Origin: Shewanella fidelis ATCC BAA-318 | GTDB lineage: Bacteria; Pseudomonadota; Gammaproteobacteria; Enterobacterales; Shewanellaceae | Assembly (NCBI RefSeq): GCF_000518605.1 | Contig: NZ_JADX01000014.1 | Span: forward strand, 62,001-126,000 | DNA length: 64,000 bases | Reading direction: 5' to 3' | Shown here: one piece after another, positions 1 to 7,982 of the stretch | Position numbering within the stretch: position 1 is the stretch's first letter | How the letters are laid out: the number at the start of each line of letters is the position of its first letter | The notes under the pieces: generated by a model | The model's input: only the letters and a program-made list of their open reading frames with translations | Told to the model about the DNA's origin: nothing | The model's database searches: none | Made by a program: the position numbers and the translations under genes

Positions 1-107
1 CAAACGGTTAGCCTGAAAAGGATTTTAACAGTCATTATCTTTTATAGAGAACAAGTGCAATTTAGTAAAATCGCACTTGTTATAATAAAAATAGTTGCAA
101 CAACAAG

Positions 108-788
108 CTACTTTACATGGGCAAAAACAGTTTGTAACCAAACCGAAATATCCCGCAACTGCTCTGGTAACACACTATGCCCCATAGGGTAAGTTTGCCA
201 GTGCGTGTCAAAACCTGCATTTAGCAGTAAATCATGAGCAACGGCACCTGCATTTAAAGGAACAACCTCATCATCAATGCCGTGATGCTGTAATATAGGT
301 GTGGTTTTATTTACATCAGAAAGCCCTTCAGGCAAAGTGTCACCACTAGGTAAGTAACAAGATAGTGCCATAATACCTGCAAGCTTTTTCGGCAATCTTA
401 ATGCAGTGAATAAGCTCATGACCCCGCCTTGACTAAAACCTGCTAACACAATATTTTCGCTTGGTATGCCATCGTTAATTTGTTCTTCGATCAACGCCAG
501 AACTTGTTGCTCACTTTGTTTTACTCCGGCCATATCTGCGCGATCATGTAGATCCATGCTTTTTATATCGTACCAAGCTCGCATCACATAGCCGCCATTA
601 ATCGTCACTGCTTGCTCTGGTGCGTGGGGGAAAACGAAACGGATCCCATGATTGTTACCTAGGCCTAACGCAGGTACTACTGGCGCAAAGCCTGCGCCCG
701 AATCGCCTAAACCATGTAGCCAGATAACGCAGGCTTTAGCTGTAGCACTTGGCTCAATTGTGATACGTTCAAGTTTTGTTTCAGACAT
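108..788 (-). CDS. Carboxylesterase / phospholipase-type alpha/beta hydrolase
   Basis: This 226-residue protein is a cytosolic serine esterase of the carboxylesterase/acyl-protein thioesterase family, expected to hydrolyse short-chain esters or thioesters. Near the N-terminus it has the oxyanion-hole segment WLHGLGDSGAGF. The nucleophile elbow GFSQGG lies around residue 118, and an acid/histidine pair appears late in the chain as HHGIDDEVVPL and MGHSV. The length matches the family norm and there is no signal peptide. It is transcribed leftward and has no obvious operon partner, as the next leftward gene lies 100 bases upstream. The family call is secure; the natural substrate is not deducible. 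Confidence 0.9.
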   Translation of the reverse strand: MSETKLERITIEPSATAKACVIWLHGLGDSGAGFAPVVPALGLGNNHGIRFVFPHAPEQAVTINGGYVMRAWYDIKSMDLHDRADMAGVKQSEQQVLALIEEQINDGIPSENIVLAGFSQGGVMSLFTALRLPKKLAGIMALSCYLPSGDTLPEGLSDVNKTTPILQHHGIDDEVVPLNAGAVAHDLLLNAGFDTHWQTYPMGHSVLPEQLRDISVWLQTVFAHVK

Positions 789-888
789 TAAAAACTCTTT
801 TTAGTTAGTATATTTATAATGGCAATGATATCAGTGCTTGTGGGGTAATCCCACCACATGTGAAGCTCAGAGCTGTTTATAGTCGAGG

Positions 889-1107
889 TTAACTAATCCC
901 AAGTTCGTGCTTTATTTCTTGCAACTGTTCACTTGAATCCAGTTTGATATTCCAGCGCACTGCTCCCGCATCAGCGACGAGCATCAAGGCATCGTCGTGA
1001 AACTTAATGTCATCTACCATTGCGTAAAGTTGACAGCCATTATCCAAACGAGCTTGTACTTCATACGGACTTAAAATCAATTTACCTACTGAAAATTGAA
1101 TTATCAT
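889..1107 (-). CDS. DUF3389-type small protein
   Basis: This 72-residue protein begins MIIQFSVGKLILSPYEVQ and has a central strand-rich segment ending in RWNIKLDSSEQLQEI. That pattern matches what I recall of DUF3389, small proteins known from Shewanella and Vibrio with no assigned function. It has no signal peptide or membrane span, so it is probably cytosolic. It lies leftward of the SlyD-like gene, but a strong hairpin terminator separates the two, so it is probably transcribed separately. The gene is very likely real; its function is unknown. Confidence 0.75.
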   Translation of the reverse strand: MIIQFSVGKLILSPYEVQARLDNGCQLYAMVDDIKFHDDALMLVADAGAVRWNIKLDSSEQLQEIKHELGIS

Positions 1108-1152
1108 CTTTTATTATTTTCTCTAACTTATACCAATTGCTATATATTAAAA

Positions 1153-1174
1153 AAGCCCAACAAGAGTTGGGCTT
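1153..1174 (-). terminator. Rho-independent terminator after the SlyD-like gene
   Basis: A perfect 9-base stem (AAGCCCAAC / GTTGGGCTT) with a 4-base loop is followed, read leftward, by a run of T residues. It sits just past the stop codon of the leftward isomerase gene. Confidence 0.85.
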
Positions 1175-1195
1175 AAACAGATCCGTTATTCCAGC

Positions 1196-1678
1196 TTAGT
1201 GCTGGTGACCACCTTTGCCATGAGCATGACCATGGGCAATCTCTTCACTCGTTGCTTCACGAACGTCCATGACTTCTAGATCGAACGTAAGCTCACGACC
1301 CGCTAGCGGGTGATTAATATCCACTGTAGCCATAAATTTACCCACTTTTAATACTGTCACCTGACGCTGACCTTGGTCTGTATTAATCAAAGCACGCATA
1401 CCTGGCTTCCATACGCTCGCGCCTTGCAGATGCTTCACTGAAACACGCTGCTCCGCATCTTCGTTACGTTCACCATAAGTTTCGCTAGCCGGTAAAGTCA
1501 CTGAAAACTTAGCACCAACCTCTTTACCTTCTAGTGCATCTTCAACACCAGGCATCATATTGCTGTGGCCATGCAAATATGCGATAGGATCTAAGCCTTC
1601 ATTAGTTTCTAATACTTCACCTTTCTCGTCACGCAATGTGTAGTTAAATTGCACAACCGAATCTTTTTTAATACTCAT
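1196..1678 (-). CDS. slyD: SlyD-like FKBP-type peptidyl-prolyl cis-trans isomerase
   Basis: This 160-residue cytosolic FKBP isomerase and chaperone speeds proline isomerisation during protein folding. The N-terminus has the FKBP start (VVQFNYTLRDEKGEVLETN). An insert-in-flap segment covers roughly residues 70-125, with the family-typical ETYGERN and HPLAGRELTFDLEV motifs. The C-terminus is a short histidine-rich tail (HGHAHGKGGHQH). In SlyD such tails bind nickel and other metals, and SlyD assists hydrogenase maturation. The tail here is much shorter than in E. coli SlyD, and the cysteines of that tail are absent. It is followed by its own terminator. FkpB/SlpA is the alternative, but the histidine tail favours SlyD. 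Confidence 0.85.
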   Translation of the reverse strand: MSIKKDSVVQFNYTLRDEKGEVLETNEGLDPIAYLHGHSNMMPGVEDALEGKEVGAKFSVTLPASETYGERNEDAEQRVSVKHLQGASVWKPGMRALINTDQGQRQVTVLKVGKFMATVDINHPLAGRELTFDLEVMDVREATSEEIAHGHAHGKGGHQH

Positions 1679-1792
1679 GGTATTCCTTAACTCATATACA
1701 GTGGCCGCAGCTTAACAAAAGTGATTAAAAGCCTCTAGTTTTATCTCGGCTCTGTTTCATTCTAGCCCTTACTAAATTTAAAGCTAATAACG

Positions 1793-1824
1793 AAAAAGGT
1801 GCGCTCAATAGAACACACCTTTTT
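1793..1824. terminator. Bidirectional terminator hairpin after the transglycosylase gene
   Basis: The arms AAAAAGGTG and CACCTTTTT flank a 14-base loop. The A-rich and T-rich arms could stop transcription in either direction. It lies between the leftward transglycosylase (ends 1898) and the SlyD-like gene. Confidence 0.65.
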
Positions 1825-1897
1825 TATCTTTGACTTTAGGCTCAATTGAGCTATTTGACACGTAGAGAAACGGTATAAATCTGTATCGGCCAGCTAG

Positions 1898-3085
1898 CTA
1901 TTTTACACCGAGAGACTTAAACGTTGCTTCATCAGGGTAACCATCCGCGACTAAGCCTTGAGAACGCTGATACGCCTGCAAACCTTTAACCGAATTCGCT
2001 CCCAAAATCCCATCGGGCTTTCCAACATCATAACCACGATCATTTAACTGGATCTGTAACTCTTTGACGCGTGCGCGACTTAAACTTGGCATTTCAGGTG
2101 GCGCCACTTTCAATGCCACGCCACCATTAATTCTATCTGCTAGATGACCGACCGCTATTGCGTAAAATGTCGACCGATTCCAACGCATAATCACATCAAA
2201 GTTATCGTAGCCTAAAAATGCCGGGCCAGTATGCCCTGACGGCAAATACAGTGCAGCTTGCATATCCGGCGTGCTTAAAGGCGAACCACTGGTTTGGGTT
2301 ATACCTAGCTCAGCCCAACGGGTTAATGGTTGCGCCTGCGCCTTTCCTAGGTATTCATAAGAAAAGTCTTTTGGAAGCGTCACCTCCCTTCCCCAGCGTT
2401 CATTGCGTTTCCAGCCTAGGTTTTGTAAAAAATGAGCCGCTGAAGTTAACGCATCTTCAGTACTGTTCCATAAGTCTGCTTTACCGTCACCGTCACCATC
2501 AACCGCATATTTGGCATATGCTGAGGGCATAAATTGGGTGTGCCCCATCGCTCCCGCCCAAGAGCCCACCATGTCTGATGTAGCAAAGCTATAGCGCTCT
2601 TTCAACTTTAATGCTTGCATTAACTCTTGAGTAAAATAGCTGCTACGCCGCGGATCACAAGCAAGCGTTGCCAATGAATCTAATACCGGCATTTTACCTT
2701 TATAAGAACCAAAATTGGTCTCTAAGCCCCAGAATGCGAGTAAATATTGTGGCGGTACGCCGTATTGCTTTGCTAGCTTATCGAGCAGCACTTTATGCTC
2801 TTTATACAACTTACGACCTTGAGCTACGCGCCAGTCAGTAACCCGTTTAGTAAAGTAGTTCTCAAATGATTGACTAAATTCTGGTTGTTTATTATCGAGC
2901 TCAATGACTCGAGGCACATATTTTACATTAGCTAATGTTGAGTCTATCGTCTGTTGCGATAACCCTTCATTTTTTGCCTTTTGCTGTAATTCAACAACAC
3001 AGCTTGCCCAATTTGGTTGCTCCGCAGCAAATACTGATGAGCTAGAAAGAATAAGCGCTGTAGCCAGGGGGATTGATTTAAACAA
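1898..3085 (-). CDS. Lytic murein transglycosylase, MltB family
   Basis: This 395-residue periplasmic enzyme cleaves the glycan strands of peptidoglycan to leave 1,6-anhydro-muramoyl ends. It has a cleavable signal peptide (about 20 residues ending VFAAE). The SLT_2 catalytic domain follows, with the catalytic Glu in FWGLETNFG and the motif GSWAGAMGHTQFMPS. The C-terminus (about residues 330-395) is a peptidoglycan-binding_1 domain (LQIQLNDRGYDVGKPDGILG). There is no lipobox, so it resembles the soluble multi-domain MltB-like proteins rather than lipoprotein MltB. The start is TTG at 3085, supported by a GGGAG ribosome-binding site 7 bases upstream and by the signal peptide beginning immediately. 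The gene stands alone. Confidence 0.92.
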   Translation of the reverse strand: MFKSIPLATALILSSSSVFAAEQPNWASCVVELQQKAKNEGLSQQTIDSTLANVKYVPRVIELDNKQPEFSQSFENYFTKRVTDWRVAQGRKLYKEHKVLLDKLAKQYGVPPQYLLAFWGLETNFGSYKGKMPVLDSLATLACDPRRSSYFTQELMQALKLKERYSFATSDMVGSWAGAMGHTQFMPSAYAKYAVDGDGDGKADLWNSTEDALTSAAHFLQNLGWKRNERWGREVTLPKDFSYEYLGKAQAQPLTRWAELGITQTSGSPLSTPDMQAALYLPSGHTGPAFLGYDNFDVIMRWNRSTFYAIAVGHLADRINGGVALKVAPPEMPSLSRARVKELQIQLNDRGYDVGKPDGILGANSVKGLQAYQRSQGLVADGYPDEATFKSLGVK

Positions 3086-3457
3086 TAGAAGACTCCCAAA
3101 ATGAATGACTGTAACGTATAAAGTGACTTGCTTGAATTAAACCGACCTTAAACTTAGTTAACTTTATATCGACACATTGCGTTATAAACACATTAAGCGC
3201 AAGGTTAACTAACAAGCATGTAAAATATCATACTAGATTAGCTGCATAATATAGTCTAATTGCGCTAAAAGATTGCAATAAAACAACCTTTGTGTTGCAA
3301 CCGCGTGAATTACGAACAATCACGCTCAATTTGCCACAGTTTCGCCATTTTCCCATAAGATAAAATTGTTAAATGACTTGCTAAATATCCAAGCCAGTAG
3401 CAGACTATTACCCTGTATATATGGCAGTAAAATGTCTAACCAAACAAGAGATTTATC

Positions 3458-3817
3458 ATGACTGAAATGACTCCTGCATTAGAAAGTTTCATCAAAAACG
3501 TAAAACTGTCCCAAGTGGTTTGGGGTCTGCAAGATGAAACCGGCGAAGGCTGGGTTGTCTGTGATTCTTCAGAATATGAAGCAACAGACGTTATGCCTTT
3601 ATGGTCAGAAGAAGCTCAAGCCAAAAGCCACTGCACTGATGAATGGCAAGCTTACTCAGCTGTTGCGATCACGTTAGAAGAGTTCCTTGAGTTTTGGGTT
3701 AGCGATTTAAATGACGATGGTGTGTTGATTGGTATTGATTGGATTGCTGATCAAGATTGCCAAGAAGTCGACCCAATTGTTTTAGCAACGTCTTTGGTTG
3801 ATATTGAACAAGAGTAA
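3458..3817 (+). CDS. DUF2750 family protein
   Basis: This 119-residue acidic, probably cytosolic protein has a Trp-rich pattern: VVWGLQDETGEGWVVCDSS near residues 18-36, MPLWSEEAQAKSHC near 48-61, and FLEFWVSDLNDDGVLIGIDW near 83-102. This matches DUF2750 as I remember it. The function is unknown. The start has an AAGAGA ribosome-binding site, and a terminator follows at about 3860, so it is monocistronic. Confidence 0.8.
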   Translation: MTEMTPALESFIKNVKLSQVVWGLQDETGEGWVVCDSSEYEATDVMPLWSEEAQAKSHCTDEWQAYSAVAITLEEFLEFWVSDLNDDGVLIGIDWIADQDCQEVDPIVLATSLVDIEQE

Positions 3818-3858
3818 TCAAGCCAGATAACCTTGATTGTTAAGCTCAAAAAATATCT

Positions 3859-3895
3859 AAGCGTACAATCTAACCGTTGTGCGCTTTATTTTTAT
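3859..3895 (+). terminator. Terminator after the DUF2750 gene
   Basis: AAGCGTACAA pairs with TTGTGCGCTT (one mismatch) around an 8-base loop and is followed by TATTTTT. Confidence 0.7.
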
Positions 3896-3925
3896 CTGTG
3901 GCGAATCTAGCAAGGAGTATTGATT

Positions 3926-4576
3926 ATGCAAGATCAGGCACCTTTAATTGACATTCCCTTTGCACACCGACACACATGCTGGTTTTGTGGTGAGCCAAGT
4001 AATCAGCAGTTTAGCTATATAAAACAAACCTACACACCCCACTCTTCATTAAGTGTTCCTTGTTGTAAAGAATGCTTAAAACTTGCAAAGGTGCATAGGT
4101 TAACCTCCATTTGGGATTGCAAAATGGCGGTTAAAGATGAATTGATGCGGATATACGAAAAGCACTTAGCCATAGGTGTTAATTGGACTCAACAAGAACT
4201 CGAAGAGTCCGGTTTCGAGGATGACGACAAAATCTTTGGTGGCTTTAAAAAGAGCGCTTGGATGATGTATGAAATCGCCCGCGATAGAGTTAATTACAAG
4301 GGGTGGCCTTTAAGCCTAAACGGCATACTAGTTGAAGATTATGGTTATGATGCACACTTTAGCTTCGACGGCGTAAATTATCGTTCAGTCAGTCAAGCAA
4401 TTGGTTTTTATGCTAAACAACAAACGTTGGATAAACGCTTTTTAGAAGATATTATTGCCATCGTTGGCAAGCAACATTTCGGCTTTGCTGTGCGAGTAGC
4501 CCAAATTAATATTGCCGCTGTACCTGAGATGAAAAAGCAAGTGTTACAAGATTTAGCTGCTGAGCAAATGAGCTAG
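3926..4576 (+). CDS. Uncharacterised protein with an N-terminal zinc-ribbon-like cysteine cluster
   Basis: I do not recognise the family. The 216-residue protein has an early cysteine set, CWFCGEP (about residues 18-24) and CCKEC (about 47-51), arranged as two CxxC-like pairs that probably bind one zinc ion. The middle is helical and charged. The C-terminal half is richer in aromatic residues, with YRSVSQAIGFYAKQQTLDKRF and repeated branched residues. There is no signal peptide or membrane span. ATG at 3926 is chosen because GGAG lies 8 bases upstream; an in-frame TTG at 3920 is too close to it. A hairpin overlaps the stop codon. Confidence 0.75.
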   Translation: MQDQAPLIDIPFAHRHTCWFCGEPSNQQFSYIKQTYTPHSSLSVPCCKECLKLAKVHRLTSIWDCKMAVKDELMRIYEKHLAIGVNWTQQELEESGFEDDDKIFGGFKKSAWMMYEIARDRVNYKGWPLSLNGILVEDYGYDAHFSFDGVNYRSVSQAIGFYAKQQTLDKRFLEDIIAIVGKQHFGFAVRVAQINIAAVPEMKKQVLQDLAAEQMS

Positions 4577-4586
4577 TCATTTGCTC
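4562..4586. terminator. Hairpin overlapping the stop codon, between convergent genes
   Basis: A perfect 10-base inverted repeat (GAGCAAATGA / TCATTTGCTC) with a 5-base loop contains the TAG stop of the upstream gene. There is no T-run, so the terminator role is uncertain, but its place between convergent genes fits transcript 3' ends. Confidence 0.5.
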
Positions 4587-4610
4587 GCAGCGTAGCACAT
4601 AAACTGCTCG

Positions 4611-5561
4611 TTAAGCTTGCGCCATTAGTATCTGTTTAAGTCGCTCTTGAACAACTTCCACTAATAAGTCTGGTTGGAATTTTGAGATAAAACGGTTACA
4701 GCCCACCTTTTCAACCATTGCGTTATTAAAGCTACCACTTAACGATGTATTAAGCGTGATAAACAGATCTTGCATGCGCTTATCGTTACGGACTTCATAG
4801 GTAAGCTTATAGCCATCCATTTCAGGCATTTCTGCATCGGTTATCAACATTAAAATATGATCGGTTATCACTTTGCCTTCATCACACCATCGTTTTAGCT
4901 GATTTAAGGCTAACAAACCATCTGACACCTCAATAACTTCTAATCCAAGCTGTTCTAGTGTTTCACGAACTTGCCTTCTCGCCGTCGCAGAGTCATCAGC
5001 AATAAGCACTTTACGACCATGCATATGCGGCAGTAATTGCTCATCTAACACACCTTCAGATAAACGGATATCGTAATGAATAATTTCGGCTAAGACTTTT
5101 TCAACATCAATGATCGACACTAATTCCTGTTTATCTTGGTATTCAATACGAGTAATAGCCGTTAAGTAATTATCGCGACCTACCGTCTTAGGCGGCGGCA
5201 TGATATCCCCCCAAGTTAGGTTTACAATATGCTCAACCTTATCTACTAAAAAACCTTGAACAGAACGATTGTATTCAGTCACGATAAGATTACTTTCTGG
5301 ATGGATGGTTGACGGTCTAAAGCCAATTGCCTTACGAAGATCAATCACAGGAATAGACTGGCCACGTAAATTAGCCACCCCAATAATGCTACTGTGACTG
5401 CCGGGCATAGCACTGAGTGGAGGAACTTTTACGACTTCTTTCACTTTAAAAACATTAATCGCAAAAAGCTGGCTAACACTTATCCGAAACAACAATAACT
5501 CGAGTCTATTCTCACCAACGAGTTGGGTTCGCTGGTCAACACTTGCTAACATTTGAGTCAT
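4611..5561 (-). CDS. cheV: Chemotaxis protein CheV (CheW-receiver fusion)
   Basis: This 316-residue adaptor couples chemoreceptors to the CheA kinase and tunes adaptation. Residues about 18-160 form a CheW-like domain (NRLELLLFRISVSQLFAINV, GVANLRGQSIPVIDL). Residues about 175-310 form a response-regulator receiver domain, with the acidic pocket ADDS at about residue 190. The phospho-acceptor is Asp242 in the segment ITDAEMPEMDG, and a later lysine lies in ISKFQ. The length is typical of CheV. It is transcribed alone, away from any flagellar cluster, as is common for Shewanella CheV paralogues. Confidence 0.93.
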   Translation of the reverse strand: MTQMLASVDQRTQLVGENRLELLLFRISVSQLFAINVFKVKEVVKVPPLSAMPGSHSSIIGVANLRGQSIPVIDLRKAIGFRPSTIHPESNLIVTEYNRSVQGFLVDKVEHIVNLTWGDIMPPPKTVGRDNYLTAITRIEYQDKQELVSIIDVEKVLAEIIHYDIRLSEGVLDEQLLPHMHGRKVLIADDSATARRQVRETLEQLGLEVIEVSDGLLALNQLKRWCDEGKVITDHILMLITDAEMPEMDGYKLTYEVRNDKRMQDLFITLNTSLSGSFNNAMVEKVGCNRFISKFQPDLLVEVVQERLKQILMAQA

Positions 5562-5778
5562 TGTGTTCCCTCGTATTGAAATCCTAGTAACAGCTATAAC
5601 ATATCAAATAACGACTATTTGATATTTAGCATCTTAATTATTCTCAGCATAGAGTATAGCTTTTTGGCTCATAAATCATGTACCTAACGCACAAAACATC
5701 AGTTTAATTCTACGTATAAGCCTTTTACTTACAACAAATCCCATTTGCTGTATGGCGATAAAAAATTATTGAAAAAGA

Positions 5779-5804
5779 TGATCGTCATATCACTCGTTCA
5801 CGTA
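5779..5804 (+). promoter_or_regulatory. ECF sigma (ChrR-partner type) promoter upstream of the LON-domain gene
   Basis: TGATCG at 5779-5784 is followed by exactly 16 bases and then CGTA at 5801-5804, 34 bases before the ATG. The same elements at the same spacing precede the ECF sigma gene 700 bases downstream. The TGATC/CGTA pair is what I recall for the RpoE-ChrR (ECF11) group. Direct observation is the repeat of motif and spacing; recognition by the adjacent sigma factor is inferred. Confidence 0.7.
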
Positions 5805-5838
5805 AATAGTCTTAGCATATGAATAACAGTAGAGCATT

Positions 5839-6390
5839 ATGAATTTACCCTTGTTTCCACTACAAATGTGTATCTTACCAAACGGTTATTCCAAATTACG
5901 GATCTTTGAGCCTAGGTACCAGCGCTTAGTGAAGGAATCATTAAAAAATGGTCTAGGCTTCGGTGCATGTATGTTAGACGAAGACAATAAGACCCTGCTT
6001 CCTATAGGTACACGTTGCAACATTATCGACTTTGAAACCCTAGACGATGGCCTTCTAGGGATCACCATCGTCGGTATCGATAGGTTTGAACTCGGCACAT
6101 ACACTATAGAGAAAGACGGCCTAAAACGCGGTAACGTTTCCGCGCTCCCCGCGTGGCAAACATTACCTATTGAAGCGCACCAACAAAAATACACTCAAAT
6201 ATTGCAAGATCTTTTAAAGGAGTACCCAGAGCATATCAGCCAATATAAGCTCGATAACTTCATGGATCTTTCTTGGGTATGTCAGCGTTGGATTGAGATC
6301 TTGCCAATCAGTCCAAGTGAAAAGCAGCACTGTATGTCAGCTAAAGATCCTATACCAACCCTTGCCATGCTTAATGACGTGCTCAAGTAG
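5839..6390 (+). CDS. LON substrate-binding-domain protein
   Basis: This 183-residue protein consists only of the N-terminal substrate-binding domain of Lon protease; the AAA and protease domains are absent. The family start LPLFPLQMCILPNGYSKLRIFEPRY and the segment GFGACMLDEDN match stand-alone LON-domain proteins of proteobacteria (COG2802). These proteins may recognise unfolded or oxidised clients, but their role is not established. A TGATCG-N16-CGTA promoter directly upstream places it in the presumed regulon of the sigma factor encoded next to it. It is cytosolic, with no signal peptide. Confidence 0.85.
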   Translation: MNLPLFPLQMCILPNGYSKLRIFEPRYQRLVKESLKNGLGFGACMLDEDNKTLLPIGTRCNIIDFETLDDGLLGITIVGIDRFELGTYTIEKDGLKRGNVSALPAWQTLPIEAHQQKYTQILQDLLKEYPEHISQYKLDNFMDLSWVCQRWIEILPISPSEKQHCMSAKDPIPTLAMLNDVLK

Positions 6391-6500
6391 CTCGCCTCAA
6401 CATATACTTTCAAGGCAGTACATTCATAAATGTCAGCGGCGAGCCTTGTCGCAGACTTAGAACAGCAAAATTTACCTACCAAAAAAATAGTAAGTTAAAT

Positions 6501-6526
6501 TGATCCAATTCAATCTCTTTATCGTA
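6501..6526 (+). promoter_or_regulatory. Autoregulatory ECF promoter of the sigma/anti-sigma operon
   Basis: TGATCC at 6501-6506, a 16-base spacer and CGTA at 6523-6526 (extended CGTAAAG) lie about 48 bases before the sigma gene start. Elements and spacing equal those at 5779-5804. Autoregulation by the downstream product is usual for ECF sigma factors and is inferred here. Confidence 0.75.
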
Positions 6527-6573
6527 AAGTCCTATTAAATCTAACGTGCAGTGCCCACACTTTAGGAAACAGA

Positions 6574-7227
6574 GTGAGAATAATGCAAAATATTCAATCA
6601 CAAAGTCACCAAAGTCGTTATGATAAAGCTTATGTCAGGCAAAATAAGCAAACTATGGATGACTCAAAATCAACTCAGCTTTTAACAGAGTTAAAAGAAC
6701 AACTAGTCAAGGTTGCGAACCAACGTGATAAGCAAGCCTACGCTGAGCTTTTTAGCTATTTTGCGCCTAAAATTTTAAATTTTGGTAATCAGAAGCTCTC
6801 AAGCCAAGGCTTAGCCATGGATCTGGTGCAAGAGACCATGACAACGGTTTGGACCAAAGCACATCTGTTTGACGCGGACAAAGGCTCGGTCACTACCTGG
6901 GTATTTACCATTATGCGCAACCGTTGTTTCGACATGTTGCGCAAAGTACAGCACAATAAAGAAGACACATTTGGTGATGACATTTGGCCAGTCTTTGAGT
7001 CGCCACAAGCTGAAGAGCAAGAAGATCACATACTCACAGCGAAAATGCTTAAGCACGTAGATGCGCTGCCACCATTACAGCGGCAAGTTGTTAAAGGGAT
7101 CTATTTACAGGAACTAAGCCAACAAGAATTATCAACCAAACTCAGCGTCCCTTTAGGTACGATTAAATCTCGACTTAGGTTAGGTCTTGTAAAACTTAGA
7201 AGCATTTTGGAGAAACATTATGATTAA
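6574..7227 (+). CDS. ECF sigma factor of the RpoE/ChrR (ECF11) type
   Basis: This 217-residue group 4 sigma factor directs RNA polymerase to stress promoters. Region 2 spans about residues 55-125 (YAELFSYFAPKILNFG, DLVQETMTTVWTKA, TWVFTIMRNRCFDMLRK). Region 4 covers about 155-212 (LPPLQRQVVKGIYLQELSQQELSTKL, PLGTIKSRLRLGLVKLR). It overlaps the next gene by 8 bases, so the two are translationally coupled. The partner is a ChrR-type anti-sigma factor, which in Rhodobacter holds its sigma factor inactive until singlet oxygen or organic hydroperoxide appears. GTG at 6574 has an AGGAA 5 bases upstream; ATG at 6583 is an alternative start. The first 30 or so residues are not conserved sigma sequence. 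Confidence 0.9.
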   Translation: MRIMQNIQSQSHQSRYDKAYVRQNKQTMDDSKSTQLLTELKEQLVKVANQRDKQAYAELFSYFAPKILNFGNQKLSSQGLAMDLVQETMTTVWTKAHLFDADKGSVTTWVFTIMRNRCFDMLRKVQHNKEDTFGDDIWPVFESPQAEEQEDHILTAKMLKHVDALPPLQRQVVKGIYLQELSQQELSTKLSVPLGTIKSRLRLGLVKLRSILEKHYD

Positions 7228-7909
7228 ATTCCATCCAAAGGACGAAATGCTTAAACAGCACGCAAATGGACAGCTACATTTAGGCTTAGCTACCGCTGTA
7301 TCTGCGCATTGTGAGCTATGCTCTGTTTGTCGTGATAAGCTCAAGCAATACACTGCAGCGCAAGCCGAGCAACATCTAGGCGAACAGTCTAATGATGATA
7401 TTCAAACTGAGAACGTCGCAACGCTTGGTAATCTTAGCATAGCTAATATTGATTTCAGCGACATGCTTAAGCAGATCACGCAACTAGCCCCTGTCGAGGC
7501 AACTGAGTCTCAGCGTACGATCGTTGAGGTAAAGGGCACTCAGTATGCACTACCGCGAGCTTTGACTAATCAGGTAAATCATAACTGGAGTGGTTTCGGC
7601 AAGATAAGCAGAATGCGTTTGAATGCTGACGAAAACAATAGCCGCGCTAGCTTATTACATATAGATGCAGATGGAGAGATCCCTGAGCACAGCCATACAG
7701 GCCGAGAAATAACCTTATTACTAGAAGGTAATTTTGAAGATGAATTTAGTCAGTATGTGCCGGGTGACTTCATTGAACTCGATGCAAACCACCAGCATTC
7801 GCCAAAAACCATCAATGGCTGCCTATGTTATACCGTCGTCGATGCGCCGCTGCACTTTACTAAAGGCATTAGTAAAATCTTAAACCCTATTGGTGAGCTA
7901 ATTTACTAA
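7220..7909 (+). CDS. chrR: ChrR-type zinc anti-sigma factor with C-terminal cupin
   Basis: This 229-residue cytosolic protein sequesters the ECF sigma factor encoded just upstream. The N-terminal anti-sigma domain has the zinc ligands expected of ChrR: His5, His30, Cys34 and Cys37 (AHCELCSVC). The C-terminal half is a cupin-like domain with HSHTGREITLLLEG and the later DANHQHSP, giving the His, His, Glu and His set that binds the second zinc and is needed for the singlet-oxygen response in Rhodobacter. All these residues are visible, so it should be functional. The start overlaps the sigma gene by 8 bases with GGAG upstream. A strong terminator follows. Confidence 0.92.
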   Translation: MIKFHPKDEMLKQHANGQLHLGLATAVSAHCELCSVCRDKLKQYTAAQAEQHLGEQSNDDIQTENVATLGNLSIANIDFSDMLKQITQLAPVEATESQRTIVEVKGTQYALPRALTNQVNHNWSGFGKISRMRLNADENNSRASLLHIDADGEIPEHSHTGREITLLLEGNFEDEFSQYVPGDFIELDANHQHSPKTINGCLCYTVVDAPLHFTKGISKILNPIGELIY

Positions 7910-7933
7910 TATCGGACCTGCTATTCATTAGCA

Positions 7934-7960
7934 AAAGGCCGCACATGCGGCCTTTGTTAT
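7934..7960 (+). terminator. Terminator of the sigma/anti-sigma operon
   Basis: A 9-base perfect stem (AAAGGCCGC / GCGGCCTTT) with loop ACAT is followed by TGTTATTTTT. Confidence 0.85.
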
Positions 7961-7982
7961 TTTTAGATAATATCAGCTTAAA

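Noticed and set aside
1128..1142. ATACCAATT-like single motif, also seen near 23745 and 28040
   Set aside because: Single half-sites without an inverted partner or internal blocks are not enough to call a repeat element.
5886..6194. Leftward 102-codon frame inside the LON-domain gene
   Set aside because: It is a shadow of the conserved forward coding sequence; its product has no family features.
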